Shown here piece by piece: positions 18,643-28,105 of a DNA stretch of 64,000 nt. The notes under the pieces were generated by a model that saw only the letters and a program-made list of their open reading frames with translations, was not told where the DNA came from and made no database searches. Source of the DNA: AP-15 sp963698995. GTDB lineage: Bacteria > Pseudomonadota > Alphaproteobacteria > ATCC43930 > CGMCC-115725. Numbering within the stretch: position 1 is the stretch's first letter; each line of letters opens with the position of its first letter. Location of the stretch: positions 1 to 64,000 of the forward strand of contig CAVOTD010000007.1 in NCBI GenBank assembly GCA_963698995.1. Reading direction: 5' to 3'. The position numbers and the translations under genes are program-made.

Positions 18643-20433
18643 TCAATGCCACTTCTGATGACCGATCGCCCATACGTAATCTGACACCGCGGCGAGATCG
18701 GCTTGGCTGGGTGCCACCCACGGGCGGCATCACGCCGGTGTGTTCCTTGGGCTTCGGTACCCCTAGGCGATGGTCGGGTAATCGCCCGAACGCTGCCGTC
18801 GCCCCATAGCCGTTTGCCACTCGTTAAATCGGAACCCATGGCCGTGCCCTTGCCATCCGAGCTGTGACATCCCACGCACGTTCCGCCGTCGACCTCTCCG
18901 TAAAAAATGCGATCACCCAATGCGACTTGGTCCGGCGAGGCGCCCGGCGGTATCGGAAATGGCTTCGCGCCGGCGTTCGGATGAATACCCTCTGGCGGCG
19001 GCACGTTGCTGGGTGTCGAAGCTCGTGCGGTGGGAGGCGGAGGCGCTGCGGCCGCAATTCCGGCAGCTGGGCTTCCGCCCAGGAAGGTAACGCGCCAAAT
19101 GCGGCCACCCTGATCGTCCGCGATATACAGCGCGCCGTCAGGCCCGACCGCCAACCCGGTCGGGCGATGCGCCGCTCGACGCGGCTGCTTTGAACGCCCC
19201 GGCGAAGCCGTCCGCGAAGATCACAAACGGCCCGGAGGGCTTGCCCTCGACTAGCGGCTGAAACACCACATTATAGCCGCCTTGCGGTTCCGGCGCCCGG
19301 TTCCACGACCCGTGAAACGCAATGAAGGCGCCGTCTTTGTAGGCGGACGGGAACTGGCTGCCCTCGTAGATCAGCATATCGTTGGGTGCCCAATGCGCCG
19401 GGAATGCCGCGATCGGTGCCTCCTTCTGCGCGCAGACGCCCACCGCCTTTCCACCATCGCCACCGTATTCCGGGGCGAGAACCAGCTTCTTCTGGATATC
19501 GTCATAATAGCATTCCGGCCAGCCGAAATCGGCACCTTGGCGCAGTTGGACCAGCTCTTCGGCCGGCAGGCTGGCGTTCTGCTGCAATGTGTAAAATTTG
19601 GGCCAGTTCTGCCCGAGTTGGTCCCGCCCATGTATGCTCGCAAAAATCCTGCCTGCGGAATCGAAGGAAATCCCCTCGCCGTTGCGGAGCCCCGTGACGA
19701 AGCGCTCGGCCGGCGAGAAACGCTGGTCCAGCCGGTTGGTTTCGTAGCGCCAGGTGCCGGCTCGTGTCGCCAACTCCGTGCAGGGGTTGTTGCCCGGCAC
19801 ATTCGGCATGCGATTCTGGCTCTGGCACGAATTGGTAGCAGACCCGAGGTCGACGTAGAGGTTGCCCTCGGGGTCGATCGCGACGGGATGCATCGGATGA
19901 TCGCCGGTCAGCGGCAACCCCGACACTACGGTCTCGGGCGCTCCGGTCGGGTCGATCCGATCCGTCGGCAGCTTGTAGCGAACGATGCGGTCGTTGGTCT
20001 CGGCGTAGACGTAGCCGTTGTAGAGCTTGACGCCGGTTCCTCCCGCGTTGCCGTCCGCCTTGGTTGGGCCAAAGCGGACGATTTTGTCGGCCCGGCCGTC
20101 GCCCTTTCTATCCTGCAGCGCAATCAGAAACCCACCGGGTGGAGGCGTGTCGTTGTGGTAATAGCGCCCGCTCCACGTGTTGACATAGACGACCCCGTTC
20201 GGAGCCATCGCGAGGTGCCGGGCATGGCCCAGTTTGTCTGCGAAACCGGTTTGGGCAGAAGCCGGGAGACAGCGTTATACCGCCCTAGCCCCGACGCAGA
20301 CGCCTGAGCGCACCATCGGCGCTTCGTGGGTTGCTTGAGCGTTGGACCGTCCGGTCGTCAGTAACAATCCTGCGACGAAGAAAGTCGCGGCACGTATGGG
20401 CAACTGTCTTACAAATCTTCCGCGAGGATTCAT
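18643..20433 (-). CDS. Sorbosone dehydrogenase-like PQQ beta-propeller fused to cytochrome c, frameshifted
   Basis: Read from 20433, the protein starts with a signal peptide (MNPRGRFVRQ...GRSNAQA). It continues as a glucose/sorbosone dehydrogenase-type propeller (LAMAPNGVVYVNTW, HPMHPVAIDPEGNLYVDLGS, FVTGLRNGEGISFD, LAVGPDGALYIADDQGG). It ends with a class I cytochrome c carrying the heme motif CVGCH and closing at VSDYVWAIGHQKWH. The family oxidises sugars in the periplasm and passes electrons to heme c. At least three frameshifts are needed: near 20275, near 19165 and within 18690-18790. Because motifs survive on both sides of each break, assembly indels are likely. It converges with the tartrate dehydrogenase gene. 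Confidence 0.75.
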
Positions 20434-20679
20434 TCTTGCCGGCTCCGTGGGATGGCGACTGCGATTGCGCTTCTGAAAACGGCCGTCACCAAGTCTGGCT
20501 CCCGATCGGCCAGAAAGAGCAGGGAACATGTGTATCTGCTGCCTCAACTGACGGCACGCTGCGCGTGTGAGTACCCCCGCGATGCCTGGATTCTCCCACC
20601 CCGTTGGCCTGAGCTGCTGGTGCTTGCCGATTGCGGCAATCGAACTCATCTTTATCAAGGGGATTAGGAGGAGGCGCTC

Positions 20680-21042
20680 TTGACCATCATCCTCGACCAC
20701 ACGATCGTCCCGGCCCGCGACAAGGAAGAGTCGGCACGGTTCTTTGCCAGAATTTTTGGCCTCGAATACAAGGGTCCAGTCTCGCATTTCGCTCCGGTGC
20801 GGATCAACGAGACCTTGACGATCGACTTTGACAATTGGGACAGCTTCGAGCGGCATCATTATGCCTTTAAGGTCGGCGAAGCCGAGTTCGACGGGATCTT
20901 CGACCGGGTGCGCGGTGAGGGCCTCGCCTACGGCAGCGCGCCGCGCTCCGCCGAAAACATGGAGATCAATCATCGCAATGGCGGCCGCGGGTTCTATTTC
21001 CGCGACCCGAATGGTCACCTGCTCGAAGTGCTGACCGCCTAG
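20680..21042 (+). CDS. VOC-superfamily protein (glyoxalase/bleomycin-resistance fold)
   Basis: The 120-residue single-domain protein starts at TTG 20680, 7 bp after an AGGAGGAG ribosome site. It shows paired beta-alpha-beta-beta-beta motifs: LDHTIVPARDKEESARFFARI at the N-terminus and GRGFYFRDPNGHLLEVLTA at the C-terminus, the latter including a metal-ligand Glu. VOC proteins include lyases, dioxygenases and resistance proteins, so the substrate is unknown. A second VOC gene follows 38 bp later, and a Rieske oxygenase lies beyond on the other strand. Confidence 0.8.
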   Translation: MTIILDHTIVPARDKEESARFFARIFGLEYKGPVSHFAPVRINETLTIDFDNWDSFERHHYAFKVGEAEFDGIFDRVRGEGLAYGSAPRSAENMEINHRNGGRGFYFRDPNGHLLEVLTA

Positions 21043-21080
21043 GCCTCACTTTGGATAGCCCTCAAACGAAAGGTGGAATC

Positions 21081-21464
21081 ATGTCGCAGACTATCGATCA
21101 GAGGCCACCCGTAGCGGTGGGCCATGTCCGGCTTACGGCGACAGATGTCGCCACTGCGAAGCGATGGCTCGAAACCGTCGGCTTACGCCCGATTTTCGCC
21201 GACGAAGACCTCGCCGTCCTCGAGCTTCGTGGCGGCACGCATGTTGTCGTCAGGAAGGCGGAACAGCCGCCGCCGACTGGTGCCGCCGCGCCGTTCGACC
21301 TGATGGTGGACGATATCGAGGCGGCGCGCCGCGATTATGCGGCGAAAGGGCTTGGGCCCTCCGACATCAGCAGGGGCCGGATCCACGACGCCTTCCACCT
21401 TAGAGGACCGGACGGGTACGACTTCACGGTCACCTCGTCGCATGCCGTGGGGAGGATCGTCTAA
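21081..21464 (+). CDS. VOC-superfamily protein
   Basis: The 127-residue protein is taken from ATG 21081, which has an AAAGGTGG ribosome site. A TTG at 21051 is in frame but less likely. It has the VOC pattern VGHVRLTATDVATAKRWLET, a conserved HVVVRK strand and a closing strand HLRGPDGYDFTVTSSH. It probably forms an operon with the preceding VOC gene. The function is unknown. Confidence 0.75.
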   Translation: MSQTIDQRPPVAVGHVRLTATDVATAKRWLETVGLRPIFADEDLAVLELRGGTHVVVRKAEQPPPTGAAAPFDLMVDDIEAARRDYAAKGLGPSDISRGRIHDAFHLRGPDGYDFTVTSSHAVGRIV

Positions 21465-21500
21465 GTGCCTGACCCTCGCTAAAGAGTTTTGGGGCTCTAA

Positions 21501-21520
21501 ATTCCCGCTTTCGCGGGAAT
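21501..21520. repeat. Short palindromic repeat (ATTCCCGC...GCGGGAAT)
   Basis: Eight-base arms ATTCCCGC and GCGGGAAT flank a TTTC loop, followed by GACGG. This is the widespread 'attcccgctttcgcgggaatgacg' dispersed repeat of many proteobacteria. It lies in the convergent gap between the VOC and Rieske genes and may serve as a bidirectional transcript end. Confidence 0.65.
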
Positions 21521-21537
21521 GACGGATAAACTGCCGA

Positions 21538-22662
21538 TTAAGTGTGAGGCGGGCCACTCGCAGTCGCTGGCGTCTCCCCCGCGACTTGACCGGGTGGCGC
21601 GAGGGTTCGTTCAGTCTGCTCTAGCCGCACGAGGATTTCCCGCGCCCGGCGCAGGGCGATGTCGGGGCGCAGAAATACTTCGGAATACCCGTCATCCGGA
21701 TAGTCGAACATCCGCTGCTGCTTCTCGAGCGCCCAGCGGTCTTCGGCGATGACCGCGGGAAAGGTTTCCATAAATCGTTCGACCGCCGATCTTGTCGGGT
21801 CGGATTTACATTTCTGCCCGGCCGGCATGTTGATGATCAGCCGCCAGACGTGGTTGCGCCGGTCAACCGGCGTATGGGTGTGGACGATGATGTAGCCGCG
21901 CTCCGCGTTCGCATCGCCCAGGCGGCCTGCGGGCCAGACGCGCATCCGCACATGGGTGACCGCTGGGCTCAGCATGAAATGCGTATGGTCCCGGTCGACG
22001 ACATCGTAGCCTAGGTAATCCTCGAGAAAAGGCGGCTGCTTGTATCCGCGGACCTGACGAATGGTCCCAACGTAGCGGTTGCCGTCGCGCACCCCCTGGT
22101 CGAGCTTAACCGGAATCCGGCTGTTTTCGACATCGCCGATATTGCCGTCATGCAGCGGATAGAAGTGCGAGATGTCGAGCAGGTTCTCGATCAGCAGCAT
22201 CGAATTGGCGGGCACCGGCATCGGGCCGGTATCGGCGGTTTCCCAGGCCGGGTCGGCGATCTCGGGAAGCCGCGGCGGGCGGGCGGTTTCGGCCTTGGCC
22301 GAGTCGCCCGGCCAGACCCAGACCAAACCGTCCTGCTCGATGACCGGAAAAGGGCGCAGCCGCGCCTGCGGCGGAATGCGCCCGTCGGGATGTGACGGCA
22401 CCCGCACGCAGCGGCCATTCGCGTCGTAGCACAACCCGTGATAGGCGCACTCGAGCAGATCGCCATCGATCAGCCGCCCGGCTGACAACGGCATGCGTTT
22501 GTGGCAGCACCGCTCGTCGAACGCGACGACCTCGCCCGCAAGGGTTCGCCACGTGACCAGCGGTTTTTCCGCGATAACATGACCCTGCAGCTGCTGGGGC
22601 GCGAATTCGCGCGACATCCCAGCCACGTACCAGGCATTCTTCACCAGCACGTCAGCAGCCAC
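21538..22662 (-). CDS. Rieske non-heme iron oxygenase, large subunit (VanA-like)
   Basis: The 374-residue protein has an N-terminal Rieske [2Fe-2S] domain with Cys-x-His (ERCCHKRMPLS, about residues 48-50) and Cys-x2-His (LECAYHGLCYD, about 71-74). The C-terminal catalytic domain has the mononuclear iron motif NLLDISHFYPLHDGNIGD (His, His and Asp bridge). This layout matches VanA-type O-demethylases and phenoxybenzoate dioxygenases. No dedicated reductase gene is adjacent. The substrate is unknown, and nearby VOC genes hint at aromatic-compound catabolism. Confidence 0.88.
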   Translation of the reverse strand: MAADVLVKNAWYVAGMSREFAPQQLQGHVIAEKPLVTWRTLAGEVVAFDERCCHKRMPLSAGRLIDGDLLECAYHGLCYDANGRCVRVPSHPDGRIPPQARLRPFPVIEQDGLVWVWPGDSAKAETARPPRLPEIADPAWETADTGPMPVPANSMLLIENLLDISHFYPLHDGNIGDVENSRIPVKLDQGVRDGNRYVGTIRQVRGYKQPPFLEDYLGYDVVDRDHTHFMLSPAVTHVRMRVWPAGRLGDANAERGYIIVHTHTPVDRRNHVWRLIINMPAGQKCKSDPTRSAVERFMETFPAVIAEDRWALEKQQRMFDYPDDGYSEVFLRPDIALRRAREILVRLEQTERTLAPPGQVAGETPATASGPPHT

Positions 22663-22782
22663 GACCTCGGCTCCTCGAAACCGTCATTTCCTCGATGATT
22701 TTCCGAATGTGATGCATGTCAAATATTTTCTTGGTTCGTTCGAGAAGGGGCGGTTGGGTGATCGAAGCGTTGGGAGAGGCCC

Positions 22783-23169
22783 ATGATTGCTCATATCTCG
22801 ATCGGAGTAGGGGACATCGACAGGAGTAAGCGCTTCTACGACACGGTGCTGGAGTCGCTCGGATACAAGTGCATCAGAGCTGCGAGAACGCTCTCGGGGT
22901 ACGGTTATGGGCGCGACAGCATTGCGTTGTGGATGGTATCAGCCGAGCGCCCGGTTCCGGCCGACGAAAAATCGGGTCTGCACGTCTGCTTTATGGCGCC
23001 GAGCGCCGACGCCGTCGAAGCGTTTCACGCGGCGGCGCTGCGTTCCGGCGGGCAAGACAACGGTGCGCCCGGTCTGCGCCCGGAATACAGCCCCGATTAC
23101 TATGCCGCCTTCATCATCGATCCGGACGGATACCGGATCGAGGCCTACTGCGGCCCAGGCGAAGCCTGA
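22783..23169 (+). CDS. VOC-superfamily protein
   Basis: The 128-residue protein begins MIAHISIGVGDIDRSKRFYD, a classic VOC start. It ends with the strand YYAAFIIDPDGYRIEAYCG, containing the metal-ligand Glu. It is transcribed divergently from the Rieske gene, with a 120-bp gap between them that probably holds both promoters. The family resembles lactoylglutathione lyase-like proteins, with the specific function unknown. Confidence 0.82.
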   Translation: MIAHISIGVGDIDRSKRFYDTVLESLGYKCIRAARTLSGYGYGRDSIALWMVSAERPVPADEKSGLHVCFMAPSADAVEAFHAAALRSGGQDNGAPGLRPEYSPDYYAAFIIDPDGYRIEAYCGPGEA

Positions 23170-23245
23170 GTTCAGTTGGCTGCGATGAACACATAGCGCT
23201 AAGATCCGCGGGATCGTCCGGATCGCGACATTAACTGAGCACTCG

Positions 23246-24460
23246 ATGGCGAAATTCCGAACCCTCGACGACATCGACATGCACGGCAAGCGGGTGCTGT
23301 TGCGCGCCGATTTGAACGTGCCGGTCAAGGACGGCGTAGTGACCGATGCGACCCGCATCGAGCGGCTCGCGCCGACCATCGAGGCGCTGATCGAGAAGGG
23401 CGCCCGGGTGATCGTGATGTCGCATTTCGGCCGCCCAGGGGGCAAGCCGGACCCGGCCTTTTCTCTGCGGCCGCTGGTCGAGCCTCTGAGGAAGGCGATC
23501 GGCGGCCGCGAGGTGCGCTTTGCTGAGGATTGCATCGGCGACGCGGCGAAACAGGTCGTCGCGGCGCTTCGCCCGGGGCAGGTCGCGCTGCTGGAAAACC
23601 TTCGTTTCCATCAAGGTGAGGAGGCCAACTCGCGAGAGTTTGCCCGCGCTCTAGCCGAACTCGGCGATGTTTATGTCGACGACGCTTTCTCGGCGGCGCA
23701 TCGCGCCCATGCCTCGATCGCGGCGCTCGCGCATTTGCTGCCAGCCGCGGCCGGAAAATTGATGGAGGCTGAGCTCGAGGCCCTGACCGCCGCCCTAGAG
23801 AGCCCGACCCGGCCGGTCTTGGCGCTGATCGGCGGAGCCAAGGTGTCGACCAAGCTCGACCTGTTGCGCTTTCTGATCGGCAAGGTCGATCTGCTGGCGA
23901 TCGGCGGGGCGATGGCGAACACGCTGCTGTTGGCCGAAGGGAGAGAGGTCGGGCGCTCGCTCTGTGAGCGCGACATGACCGAGACCGCGCGCCAAATCCT
24001 CGCTACGGCACGCGGCCAAAACTGCCGAATTATCCTCCCCGAAGATGCCGTCGTCGCCGCCGAGCTGGCGTCTGGCGCCGCGACTCGAAATGTAGCGATC
24101 GATGCGGTCCCGCGCGAGGGGATGATCCTCGACATCGGGACAAGGACGGTGGAGGCCATCGGCGTTGCGCTCGACGAGGCACGAACCCTAGTCTGGAACG
24201 GACCGCTCGGCGCTTTCGAGACACCACCCTTCGATCGCGGCACGGTCGTGGTGGCGACGAAGGTCGCCGAGCTGACGCGGGCCGGAAAGCTGCTCAGCGT
24301 CGCCGGCGGCGGCGATACGGTTGCAGCCCTTGCCGCGGCCGGGATTTCCGACGAGCTATCCTACGTCTCGACGGCGGGTGGGGCCTTCCTCGAATGGCTG
24401 GAAGGCCGTGAATTGCCAGGTGTCGCCGCTCTCCGCACCGCCGCCTCAGGAGCCCGCTGA
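23246..24460 (+). CDS. pgk: Phosphoglycerate kinase
   Basis: Pgk makes ATP from 1,3-bisphosphoglycerate in glycolysis and runs in reverse in gluconeogenesis. The 404-residue protein has RADLNVPVKDG, the substrate loop MSHFGRPGGK, GGAKVSTKLDLL and the C-terminal nucleotide loop SVAGGGDTVAAL. The frame is intact and the length normal. Its stop overlaps the start of the following CBS gene (TGATG). Confidence 0.97.
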   Translation: MAKFRTLDDIDMHGKRVLLRADLNVPVKDGVVTDATRIERLAPTIEALIEKGARVIVMSHFGRPGGKPDPAFSLRPLVEPLRKAIGGREVRFAEDCIGDAAKQVVAALRPGQVALLENLRFHQGEEANSREFARALAELGDVYVDDAFSAAHRAHASIAALAHLLPAAAGKLMEAELEALTAALESPTRPVLALIGGAKVSTKLDLLRFLIGKVDLLAIGGAMANTLLLAEGREVGRSLCERDMTETARQILATARGQNCRIILPEDAVVAAELASGAATRNVAIDAVPREGMILDIGTRTVEAIGVALDEARTLVWNGPLGAFETPPFDRGTVVVATKVAELTRAGKLLSVAGGGDTVAALAAAGISDELSYVSTAGGAFLEWLEGRELPGVAALRTAASGAR

Positions 24461-25188
24461 TGAAGGCTTCCGAGATCATGACCCGCAACGTCGTCACGGT
24501 CGGACGCAACATACCGATTGCTCAAGCCATTCGATTGATGCTCGACAACGGCGTCAGCGGCTTGCCGGTGCTGGGCGATGACCGGAAGGTGGTGGGCATT
24601 CTGACCGAAGGCGATCTCTTGCGGCGCAGCGAGACCGGAACCGAGCGGCACCGTCCCCGCTGGCTGGAGCTCCTGATGGGCCCGGGTCGAATGGCTGGGG
24701 AATACATCAGGACGCACGGGCGGAAGGTCGAAGAGATCATGACCCGCGATCTCGTCGGCGTCACCGAGAATGCCGCGCTGGAAGAAATCGTCGAGCTGAT
24801 GGAACGCCGCCGGATCAAGCGCGTCCCGGTATTTGCCGGTGATGCGCTGGTAGGCATCGTCAGCCGTGCCGATTTACTCCGCGCCCTCGCGCGTGCCCTT
24901 GAAGAGCAACCTGCCGGGACGCGCAGTGACGATGAAATTCGCGAGCAAATTCTCGCCGAGCTGGCAAAAACCGCGTGGGTGCCGCGCGACGGTCTGGAGA
25001 TCAGGGTGAAAAATGGTGTCGTCGAGCTCGGCGGCGTTATTCTCGACGAGAAGGAGCGTGAGGCGCTTCGGGTTGTCGCCGAGAATGCGGCCGGGGTCAG
25101 CGCCGTGGAGGATCGCCTTGTCTGGATCGACCCGGTCTCCGGGACCGTCATCGATCCTCCTCAACCCGATCAGACGGCAAAGCCTTGA
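24460..25188 (+). CDS. CBS-domain pair plus BON-domain protein
   Basis: The 242-residue protein has two CBS motifs (KASEIMTRNVVTVG...GILTEGDLLRR and VEEIMTRDLVGVTEN...GIVSRADLLRAL). Together they form a Bateman module that senses adenosine ligands. A C-terminal BON domain follows (LEIRVKNGVVELGGVILDEK...AVEDRLVW). CBS-BON proteins are common in alphaproteobacteria as predicted stress or metabolic sensors. It overlaps pgk by one base, suggesting co-transcription. Confidence 0.88.
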   Translation: MKASEIMTRNVVTVGRNIPIAQAIRLMLDNGVSGLPVLGDDRKVVGILTEGDLLRRSETGTERHRPRWLELLMGPGRMAGEYIRTHGRKVEEIMTRDLVGVTENAALEEIVELMERRRIKRVPVFAGDALVGIVSRADLLRALARALEEQPAGTRSDDEIREQILAELAKTAWVPRDGLEIRVKNGVVELGGVILDEKEREALRVVAENAAGVSAVEDRLVWIDPVSGTVIDPPQPDQTAKP

Positions 25189-25205
25189 CAACCAAGGAGC
25201 AATCA

Positions 25206-25421
25206 ATGCGCGCTTACATAATCGGATTTGTTGGCGCTTTTAGCCTTGCCTGGGGCTTGCAGACCGCGGCGGCGGCGCCTTCACTGCCGACCCGCATCGC
25301 GGTCGAGCCCTTCTCAAGCATTGTGCCGGCGGCCCACCATTGTGGAAAAGGCCAACGCTGGGTCGCCGCCGGGTATGCCAAACACGGCAAGTACCGCGCC
25401 GGTCACTGCGCTCCAGCTTGA
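25206..25421 (+). CDS. Small secreted protein
   Basis: The 71-residue protein from ATG 25206 has a clear ribosome site (AAGGAG) and a signal peptide (cleavage near AAAA-PSLP). The short basic C-terminus HHCGKGQRWVAAGYAKHGKY contains two Cys overall. It is probably exported to the periplasm. I do not recognise the family. It lies 17 bp after the CBS-BON gene and may share its transcript. Confidence 0.6.
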   Translation: MRAYIIGFVGAFSLAWGLQTAAAAPSLPTRIAVEPFSSIVPAAHHCGKGQRWVAAGYAKHGKYRAGHCAPA

Positions 25422-25471
25422 TCGACGCCTGCTAATTCACACCGCACGCCTGGGAAGTTAGGTTGCCGAGG

Positions 25472-25861
25472 TCAGGCGACGCTGCTCCTGTGATGGCCCG
25501 CCGGCGCCGTCGGCCGCGCCAGTTGCACCGCATTCAGAACGCGGTGCAGATCGCTGAACCGAAACGGCTTTTCGAGCAGCGCCAGCGGCCGCGCCGCATC
25601 GCCTTGACCGGCGTGAAATTCCCGCCCGGTCAAGGTGATCATCCGAACTCCGAGCGTCGCGCAGCTCCTGCTCAAAATTAGGCCTTGCTCGCCCTGCAGC
25701 ACCATGTCGGTGACCAGCACATCGATCGAGGAAGTCGCCAGCCACACGCTTGCGTCGACAACATTCTCGCAGACCAGAACATCGTGACCAAATTCGGTCA
25801 GAATGCCGGCTATGAAATCGCGAATTGCGCTGTCCGACTCCGCCAGGAGAATACGCGGCAT
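25472..25861 (-). CDS. Stand-alone response-regulator receiver domain
   Basis: The 129-residue protein is a single CheY-like domain. It has an acidic pocket (AESDS, with Asp10), the phospho-acceptor Asp in VLVTDMVLQGEQG (about residue 52), a Thr switch (TLTG) and the conserved Lys in LLEKPFRFSDL. No output domain follows, so it probably works by protein contact like FixJ-less or CheY-type receivers. No kinase is adjacent. Confidence 0.85.
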   Translation of the reverse strand: MPRILLAESDSAIRDFIAGILTEFGHDVLVCENVVDASVWLATSSIDVLVTDMVLQGEQGLILSRSCATLGVRMITLTGREFHAGQGDAARPLALLEKPFRFSDLHRVLNAVQLARPTAPAGHHRSSVA

Positions 25862-26015
25862 CTGCTGCCCTGGTCTGAAAGAAATCTGATATGAGCGATA
25901 TCGAACCTCCTATGCTTTAAGAACGCGTAAAGATGTCAGGCGGGTCTGCGATCCTGTGCTTCGATCAGGGCGACGCCGAAGACGGCGTGACGCGCTGAGG
26001 CGGAAGGAGAGGTTG

Positions 26016-26873
26016 ATGACGCTCTCGGTGAAGAAAAGCGGAGCCGCCTGCGGCGCCGAAATAGATTTCGATCTCGCGCGAGATATCGATGACCTAACAT
26101 TCCGGCCGATAGAGCAGGCGTTTCACGACAACGTTGTTGTTGTATTTCGTGGTCAGCAGCTTGCCAACGCGCAGCATGTCGAGTTCAGCTCTCACTTTGG
26201 CGAGCTCGAAATCCATATCGTCAAGAAATATCTGCTCCCCGGCTTTCCCCAAATCCTGCTGATTTCGAACATCCGTAACGAGGCCGGCGAGCACATCGGC
26301 TTGGCCGATGCCGGCTTTACCTGGCACACCGACACGTCCTACCGGCGCCGCCCTAGCCGTTGCTCGCTGCTCTACGCGAAGGAGGTGCCGCATCGCAATG
26401 GCGAGCCTCTCGGAGACACCGTCTTCGCGAATGCGATTACCGCCTATGAGGCGTTGCCGGAAGCGATGAAACAACGCGTCGACGGGCTGAAAGCGATACA
26501 TCGCTATTCGGCCCGCCGGCGGGTAGAGGATAGCCCGCGGCCCAAGCTCACGCCGCAACAGCTCGCGGAAACCCCGGACGTCGCCCATCCGATCGTCCGC
26601 ACCCATCCTTATACCGGCCGGAAGTCGCTCTACGTCACCGCCGGCGAGTGCATCGGCATCGTGGGCATTCCCGATGACGAGGCGGTCGATCTGATCGCCG
26701 AGCTCGATGCCCATTGCGTGCGGCCAGAGTTTCTCTATCGGCACAAATGGCAGGTCGGAGACCTGTTGATGTGGGACAACGCCGCATCGATGCACCTGGC
26801 GATCTGCGACTACGCCTTGCCCGAGCGCCGCCTAATGCACCGCACAACGGTCATCGGAACCGTTCCGTTCTAA
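26016..26873 (+). CDS. TauD/TfdA-family Fe(II)/2-oxoglutarate dioxygenase
   Basis: The 285-residue protein starts at ATG 26016 after a GGAAGGAGAGG site. An upstream in-frame start at 25956 lacks similarity. It has the iron-binding HxD motif in FTWHTDTSYRRRP. The distal His and 2-oxoglutarate-binding Arg lie in LMHRTTVIG near the C-terminus, and the MWDNAASMHLA strand is present. TauD relatives oxidise taurine, 2,4-D and related compounds. The substrate is not determinable. A second Fe(II)/2OG enzyme of a different type follows. Confidence 0.88.
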   Translation: MTLSVKKSGAACGAEIDFDLARDIDDLTFRPIEQAFHDNVVVVFRGQQLANAQHVEFSSHFGELEIHIVKKYLLPGFPQILLISNIRNEAGEHIGLADAGFTWHTDTSYRRRPSRCSLLYAKEVPHRNGEPLGDTVFANAITAYEALPEAMKQRVDGLKAIHRYSARRRVEDSPRPKLTPQQLAETPDVAHPIVRTHPYTGRKSLYVTAGECIGIVGIPDDEAVDLIAELDAHCVRPEFLYRHKWQVGDLLMWDNAASMHLAICDYALPERRLMHRTTVIGTVPF

Positions 26874-26944
26874 CCGATCGGCAATACTCGCACGGGCGGA
26901 ATTCTGTTATCCTGCGCCAGCGCCAAAATTGGCGAGGATGATGC

Positions 26945-28105
26945 ATGCTCGCGCACGTTCGCCGCGCGGCGATGACCCCCGTGTGGATCGCCCAACTGGT
27001 TACCGGGACGAAGTCGTTTGAGCGCAACGGCGTCATCGGCAGCCGGCGTCTGAACAAATGGGGTCTTCACACCGCCCGGGTCACCATCGCCCATCGTTTG
27101 GCAAGCAAACGTCGCCAGAGGCTGACCGGCCTGATTTCCCGCCAGGACAAAGAGGCTTTCGATCGGGATGGTTTTGTGCTGCGGCCGAACTTCCTCCCCG
27201 CCGACCAGTTTGCTGCCCTCGTCGCCGAGATCAGGGCTTATCGCGGCCCCTTACGGGAAATCTCCGAGGGCGACACGATCATGCGCAAGATCGCGCTCGA
27301 CCGAAAGACGTTGGCCGAAATTCCGGCGCTCCGTGCGGTGCTGCAGGCGCGTGACTGGCGGGGCCTCGTCCGCTATGTCGGGAGCCGCGATGCCGAGCCG
27401 GTGGTCTGGGTGCAAAGCATTCTGCGCCACGCCTGCGCGGGACCCGCCGATCCGCAAACCGTGTTGCATGCCGATACCTTTCACCCGACTGTCAAGGCAT
27501 GGCTGTTTCTGACCGATGTCGCCGAAGACGCCGGGCCCTTCACCTACGTTCCGGGCTCTCACCGACTGACTGCCGAACGGTTCGCCTGGGAAAGTCGCAT
27601 GAGCCTTGCCGCCCGCCAATCGCCGAACGCCGAGGTTCGGCAGGGCTCGTTCCGCATCGATCCGGCCGAACTGCGATCTCTCGGTTTGCCGCAACCGAAG
27701 GCCTTTGCGGTCCCCGCCAACACCCTCGTCGTCGCCGATACCTTTGGCTTCCATGCCCGCGGGCCGAGCATGCGCCCGTCGCTGCGCGTCGAGATCTGGG
27801 CCTATGGTCGGCGCAGCCCGTTTCTGCCGTGGGCTGCGCTCGTTCCGTGGTCGACGGCCGGGTTGGGACGGCGCAGTATCTTGTCGTGGCAATTCGGCGA
27901 TGTCCTCGAAGCGGCCGGCCTCAAAAAAAATCGCTGGCGCCTACGAACCGGGATGTCGGCGTTCGATCCCTCCTCGGGCGTACCGCGAATTGAATGCGGA
28001 TTTAACCCAGAACCGCAGGATCTTCGAAATACCGAGCGAGATTGGCGCGAATTCGGGCCAGCATCGGGACGCCGGGGGGAGGCAGAACAAAGCTCTTCCC
28101 GGTGA
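26945..28105 (+). CDS. Phytanoyl-CoA dioxygenase (PhyH) family protein
   Basis: The 386-residue protein has a basic N-terminal region, then a PhyH domain. It starts at DKEAFDRDGFVLRPNFLP, with the iron motif His-x-Asp in VLHADTFHPTVKAWLFLTDV and the distal His region FGFHARGPSMRPSLRVEIW. PhyH-family enzymes are Fe(II)/2-oxoglutarate oxygenases. The last approximately 35 codons run antiparallel into purC, so the true C-terminus may be shorter. A run of eight A near 27922 is a likely indel site. Confidence 0.82.
   Translation: MLAHVRRAAMTPVWIAQLVTGTKSFERNGVIGSRRLNKWGLHTARVTIAHRLASKRRQRLTGLISRQDKEAFDRDGFVLRPNFLPADQFAALVAEIRAYRGPLREISEGDTIMRKIALDRKTLAEIPALRAVLQARDWRGLVRYVGSRDAEPVVWVQSILRHACAGPADPQTVLHADTFHPTVKAWLFLTDVAEDAGPFTYVPGSHRLTAERFAWESRMSLAARQSPNAEVRQGSFRIDPAELRSLGLPQPKAFAVPANTLVVADTFGFHARGPSMRPSLRVEIWAYGRRSPFLPWAALVPWSTAGLGRRSILSWQFGDVLEAAGLKKNRWRLRTGMSAFDPSSGVPRIECGFNPEPQDLRNTERDWREFGPASGRRGEAEQSSSR

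Noticed and set aside
20560..20670. tRNA-like stretch before the first VOC gene
   Set aside because: No cloverleaf with a consistent acceptor stem could be drawn. I found no tRNA in the window.
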